DNA of 64,000 nt from Deroplatys truncata. Taxonomy: Eukaryota > Arthropoda > Insecta > Mantodea > Mantidae. Location: positions 158,048,052 to 158,112,051 of the forward strand of contig CM060977.1 of NCBI GenBank assembly GCA_030765065.1, in the 5' to 3' direction. The notes below the pieces were generated by a model that saw only the letters and a list, made by a program, of their open reading frames with translations, made no database searches and was not told the DNA's origin. Made by a program: the position numbers and the translations under genes. Positions 59,872-64,000 of the stretch are shown one piece after another; within the stretch, counting starts at the first letter, position 1, and the number at the start of each line of letters is the position of its first letter.

Positions 59872-61131
59872 TATTTGGCTAATCAACACCAAAGTTGTTT
59901 TTACAATATTTAAATATGTTCCCTTTTGAATGCAAGTTTTTTGCTGCCAACAAATATTAATAATTACATTTAAACTTAAAATAACTCTGCTAGTGTATGT
60001 ATAAGAGCATATCCAATATTTATGTATTTAATGGTTAACACCATAGCAGTTTCAACATCATTCTTCATGTACTAAACGTTTTAAAGTTTACTGAGTTATT
60101 GATTAGGCAAGTAAGCGCAAAAATGATTGATAACATTTAAAAGGTATTAACTGCCACTAGCTTCTTTCAGGCACTAAATAAAGTTATGAAAGTATGTAAC
60201 GGTACAAATTTGTCTTTTGTTGTGCGATATACTTATTTTCAGGCTAAGGGAAAACTGCGGGATAAATCTTTGCTAAAATATCCTATCAATTGGAATTGTG
60301 AAAGAGAGGCATGTATACCAGCTTCCGCGAAGAAGCTGGTTCAAGAATACTTACATATTAAGAAAATATGGCCGATATAAAAGAACTGTCTTTTATAAGA
60401 ATGCAATTCCATGCTCCTTGTAAAGAAGTCGTTATAATGTAGTCCCAAAATCACCGTCCAAGTTTTTCGAATAGACAAACAAAATTTCACCATAAGGAAT
60501 TTCACCAAAGCTACTGGATTAGGGGATGCTACGTGTAAAAAATATAAAAAGATGAATGTTATTTTATACCAATAATACTTCATGTAATACTATCGTGTGT
60601 ATTTTTTGTTTTGTGTTTTGTAAAAACGAATAGAACAAAAGCAACGAATAACCTTATATCACAATTTACACCTCTTTTTTTTCTATTTCCTGCAAATTAA
60701 GTTTTGTTCAAGTAATATACCGTTTCTAATAAAAATTTCGGACAAGTGAGTTTGACAATTTTTGTAGCTAATTCTCAGTAAAATAATTTGAATCATTTAC
60801 ATTTTCAACAATGAATAACTTGTTATTCTAAAAGGCTGCTAATTATAAAACAGTCTGAGGACTATTATCAAAAATTAATTTACGTTAATGATTACATGGA
60901 GCATAATGTAAAATTAAATGATTCAATCTGTTTTGAATTTTGAAAGACAGTATATGTGCAAAGCACTAAAACGTTTATGTCGCTACGTAAAACAATTTTT
61001 GAGACTCTTCTCTGACTAGGAAACGTTTTGTGCTGTAAATTATGAAATATTACAACAGAATCCAAATAAAAATGATAAGAAACCATAAACTTATTTCCAA
61101 GCTTCACATCCCAAAACAAATCTGCACAGGC

Positions 61132-61132
<1 letters not shown>
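59872..61132. other. No recognised feature
   Basis: AT-rich unassigned sequence. A 9-bp perfect hairpin, ACCAGCTTC and GAAGCTGGT around CGCGAA at 60317-60340, is the only local structure and may be chance. Confidence 0.4.

Positions 61133-61189
<57 letters not shown>
61133..61189. repeat. (AAT)n microsatellite
   Basis: About 19 uninterrupted trinucleotide units. Confidence 0.95.
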
Positions 61190-61504
61190 GTATTGAAAAC
61201 TTCAGACCTCCAGATCTCTGAAAAGGAAATTCATTTACACCTCAGAAGACTTTGAGGACAAACTTATTAGTGTAAAGTAATATAATTATACTGCTCGTAA
61301 AATTTTATCGGTTCGTTCGCTTTATAAGCCTTCAATATCTCTCTGTCATATAAGTAGTAGGTTACTTGATGCAAATAGGCTCTTGCAACCCCTGAAAATC
61401 CACATCCAGTGTAACATTAAGAAATAAAAGGCGACTAAGTGTATATCTACGCTTTTGACCAATATACAGAGCTAAGACATACATAGTTATATTACGAACC
61501 AGCG

Positions 61505-61750
61505 AGGCTGGCCCCGTAGCTGCTGTACAAGGGGTCACGAGTTCGATTCCCGCCTGGGGGTGGGAATTTTCTCTAGCCAAGAGTCTGGAAGTATGAACGA
61601 GAATGTGTATGTATGTGGTCTAATGATAAAAACCCAAAGTACAAGAATCCCAACAAATATGACTTGAACAATAACGTAATTAATAATTCCAAAGGAAAGG
61701 GCCGCCGATAAGAACAATGTAGATAAAGGGAAATGGAACTTGAAAAAAGT
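61505..61750 (+). mobile_element. tRNA-derived SINE (family C), near-full copy
   Basis: GGCTGGCCCCGTAGCTG and CACGAGTTCGATTCCCGCC (box B) are followed by AATTTTCTCTAGCCAAGAG, GTCTGGAAGTATGAACGAG, TGTGGTCTAATGATAAAA and GGGCCGCCGATAAGAACAAT, matching 18590-18845. A deletion in the head removed part of the anticodon region. Confidence 0.8.
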
Positions 61751-62547
61751 AGCAGAAATCAATCCAATAAAAACGACGTGAGTGGTAACAGCTCTACTGG
61801 TGTGTTTATTATTATAAATAGACAGAAAATGAAGTTGAGGTAGTGGCTATGAGAGTTTTTCATTAATCACAGAAAGTATTATTAATATACCAGAATTACA
61901 AACAGCAATGCCTCGGTTTTGGTAAAGTCTAGACAAAAGTGTTTGAAGCAAATAAATATTTTAGAAAATAGTTTACACAAAAATAAAATAAGTTGAAAAT
62001 AAATTGCCAACCAGTTAATATTGAATTTTTATAAATAACTATGCAGTTTTTGTGTTAATGTAAAGTGAATTTCATAAAACTATAACAACGAAATCTTTTC
62101 TCTCCCATGTCAACTGCTGCACAAACAATATGATCACTACATTCTTTTCTCTTTCTCTTTCTTTCCTATCCACAGTACAACACGTTCTCGGCAGGTAGTC
62201 AGCCTGTGTGTCCCTGTGCTTGTGTACGTCAGTCCTTGCTTAAAGAAGCACTGGTATCTAAATATAAGTTTATACCGAATGCATCTAAAGTAAAATGTTC
62301 AGTACATTAGACGTATCCTAAATTATCCCAACAGCATTAACAGAGAGATCTAAGGAGTGGCTGGAAGTACTGGCATTACTTGTGTATCTAATATGTAGAT
62401 ACAATTTAAAGACATTGCTTCAACGCGTTATGGGATGTATTTATTACAGAAAATAATTATAGACTTAAGAAATGTTGTTGCTGTGAGTTGAAGCAAAGTT
62501 TTATGCACCTTCCCTATTATAGCGTCATCAGCGCCGTTTTATTCATA

Positions 62548-63778
62548 CACTACGTGATGAAAAGTATCCGGACACCTGGCTGAAAATTACGTACAAGTTC
62601 GTGGCGCCCTCCATCGGTAATGCTGGAAGTCAATATGGTGTTGGCCCACCCTTAGCCTTGATGACAGCGTTCACTCTCGCAGGCATACTTTCAATCAGGT
62701 GCTGCAAGGATTCTTGGGGAATGGCAGCCCATTCTTCACGGAGTGCGGAACTGAGGAGAGGTATCGATGTAGGTCGGTGAGGCCTGGCACGAAGTCGACG
62801 TTCCAAAACATCCCAAAGGTGTTCTATAGGATTAAAGTCAGTACTCTGTACAGGCCAGTTCATTACAGGGAAGCCAGTCCGCACAGCCTGTGCAGTATTA
62901 ACAGGTGCTCGATCGTGTTGAAAGATGCAATCGCCATCCCCAAATTGCTCTTCAACAGTGGGAAGCAAGAAAGTGCTTAAAATATCATTGTAAGTCTGAG
63001 CTGTGATCGTGCCACAGAAAAAAACAAGGAGTGCAAGCCCCCTCCAGGAAAAACACGACCACACCATAACACCACCACTTCCGAACTTCACTGTTGGCAC
63101 TACACACGCTGGCAGATGACGTTCACAGGGCATTTGCCATATCCACACCCTGCTATCGGATCGCCACATTGTGTACCGTGATTCGTCACTCCACACAACG
63201 TTTTGCCACTGTTCAATCGTGTAATGTTGACGCTCCTTACACCAAGTGAGGCGTCGTTTGGCATTTTCCTGCGTGATGTGTGGCTTATGAACAGCCAATC
63301 GACCATGGAATCCAAGGTTTCTCACCTCACGCCTAACTTCATAGTACTTGGAGTGGATCCTGATGCAGTTTGGAATTCCTGTGTGATGGTCTGGATAGAT
63401 GTCTGCCTATTACTCTTTACGATCCTCTTCAAATGTCGGCGGTCTCTGTCAGTCAACAGACGAGGTCGGCCTATACGCTTTTGTGCTGTACATGCCCCTT
63501 CACATTTCCACTTCACTATCACATCAGAAACAGTGGACCTAGGGATGTTTAGGAGTGTGGAAATCTCGCGTACAGACTTCTGACACAAGTGACACCCAAT
63601 CACCTGACCACGTTCGAAGTCCGTGAGTTCCACGTAGCGTCCCATTCTGCTATTTCACGATGTCTAATGACTACTGAGGTCGCGGATAATGAGTACCAGG
63701 CAGTAGGTGGCAGCACAATGCACCTAAGATGAGAAACGTATGTTTGTGGGGTGTCCGGATACTTTTGATCACATAGTG
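62548..63778 (-). mobile_element. Tc1-type transposon, structurally complete
   Basis: The ends CACTACGTGATGAAAAGTAT (62548) and the complement CACTATGTGATCAAAAGTAT (from 63778) continue in both arms with CCGGACACC, flanked by TA at 62546-62547 and 63779-63780. That is the Tc1/mariner TA target duplication. The length of 1231 bp suits a single-gene Tc1 element. Confidence 0.95.
62630..63645 (-). pseudogene. Tc1-like transposase, inactivated
   Basis: It would bind the terminal repeats and cut and paste the element. Start at 63645. Residues 1-100 hold two helix-turn-helix regions (DFERGQVIGCHLCQKSVREI, then GRPRLLTDRDRRHLKRIV with a GRPR motif). Near 63345 a one-base change shifts the frame: one frame ends ...STMKLGVR, and the next continues YEVRREVRNLGFHGR. 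The catalytic domain has VVWSDES (first D), FQHDRAPVNTA (second D) and FNPIEHLWD (E). Between the second D and the E I count 29 residues instead of the 34 usual in Tc1 (DD34E), because about five residues after AVRT are missing. Both defects make activity very unlikely. Confidence 0.9.
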
Positions 63779-63780
63779 TA

Positions 63781-64000
63781 CTAAAATGTTCAGTTTTCGC
63801 TATTATTTATCAAAACATCCCTAAGAGCAAATTTAACCAAATTACAGCACCTGAAGTTTACGCTATACGTGTATTTACTATCTTATCTCACTCGTAAAAA
63901 AACATGAATTTCTTTACTGTTTTATTTAATTGTCATAGATCCATCCATACATCTAGCTTATTCTGTTCTGTTTTATTACATTTCGGGAGAAAGTTAAATT
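63781..64000. other. No recognised feature
   Basis: AT-rich flank of the Tc1 element up to the window edge. Confidence 0.4.

Noticed and set aside
60317-60340. Perfect 9-bp hairpin
   Set aside because: Expected by chance in 64 kb; no further context.
62176-62194. 19-base microexon candidate between CTATCCACAG and GTAGTC
   Set aside because: The acceptor looks good, but the donor is weak and the peptide it would add after MADDE matches nothing I know in troponin I.

Overview
The window looks like non-coding DNA from an arthropod with a large, transposon-rich genome, most likely an insect. This rests on tRNA-derived SINEs, Tc1, mariner and CACTA-like DNA transposons, Jockey-type LINE remnants, AT-rich unique sequence and many microsatellites. 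I see no bacterial gene, no complete cellular protein-coding gene and no convincing functional tRNA or rRNA gene. Species cannot be read from the sequence.

The only host-gene signal is weak. A short exon-like segment at 58666-58722 (+) has a good 3' splice site, an ATG in good context, the residues MADDEV and a consensus donor. MADDE is how arthropod troponin I (Drosophila wupA) begins. A promoter and non-coding first-exon candidate lies at 15923-16047 (+), with a MEF2-type site, an initiator and a strong donor. If the two belong together, most of the window is one intron of about 42.6 kb filled with mobile elements.

The dominant component, about 15 kb or a quarter of the window, is one family of about 850 bp with roughly 20 full or partial copies between 9.7 and 55.8 kb. 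In the orientation I use, it starts ACTTTCTCTAC, carries a GT/GTCT microsatellite near the 5' end, has an internal T-run beside a 13-base palindrome, and ends with GTAGAGAAAGT, a small hairpin and CAGA. It sits between T-runs. This matches non-autonomous Helentron-type elements (HINE; DINE-1 and mini-me are described relatives), so I call it HINE-like. Strands of these copies follow that orientation. Some copies are nested inside others at the internal T-run, and one site carries a tandem triplication of the 3' 233 bases.

Layout. 0-2 kb: a dispersed repeat with an inserted LINE fragment bounded by 122-bp inverted repeats. 3.3-4.4 kb: a broken IS630/Tc1/mariner-type transposase. 5.2, 26.3 and 58.9 kb: three CACTA-ended elements carrying remains of one conserved protein. 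6.3-14.3 kb: SINEs and a 630-bp CA/CACACT array. 14.5-15.2 kb: a second dispersed repeat with promoter-like motifs. 16.2-17.3 kb: a 113-bp satellite. 18.6-51.5 kb: HINE-like copies with scattered SINEs and a LINE relic at 42.2 kb. 51.5-52.6 kb: a dead mariner. 53.5-54.3 kb: a 791-bp MITE. 57 kb: an ATC-rich block. 62.5-63.8 kb: a nearly complete but inactivated Tc1 element with TA target duplications.

I recognise nothing in these stretches (AT-rich, no supported gene): 146-529, 4376-5172, 7154-7689, 9013-9720, 11256-11784, 12143-12426, 12545-13671, 15181-15922, 17319-18589, 19759-20640, 22049-22738, 27345-27898, 28738-29353, 29574-30391, 31877-32312, 37328-38017, 38747-39716, 41984-42177, 47341-47891, 49461-49864, 52561-53501, 54293-54956, 56158-57009, 57611-58665, 61190-61504 and 61751-62547. 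Other empty stretches have their own entries.
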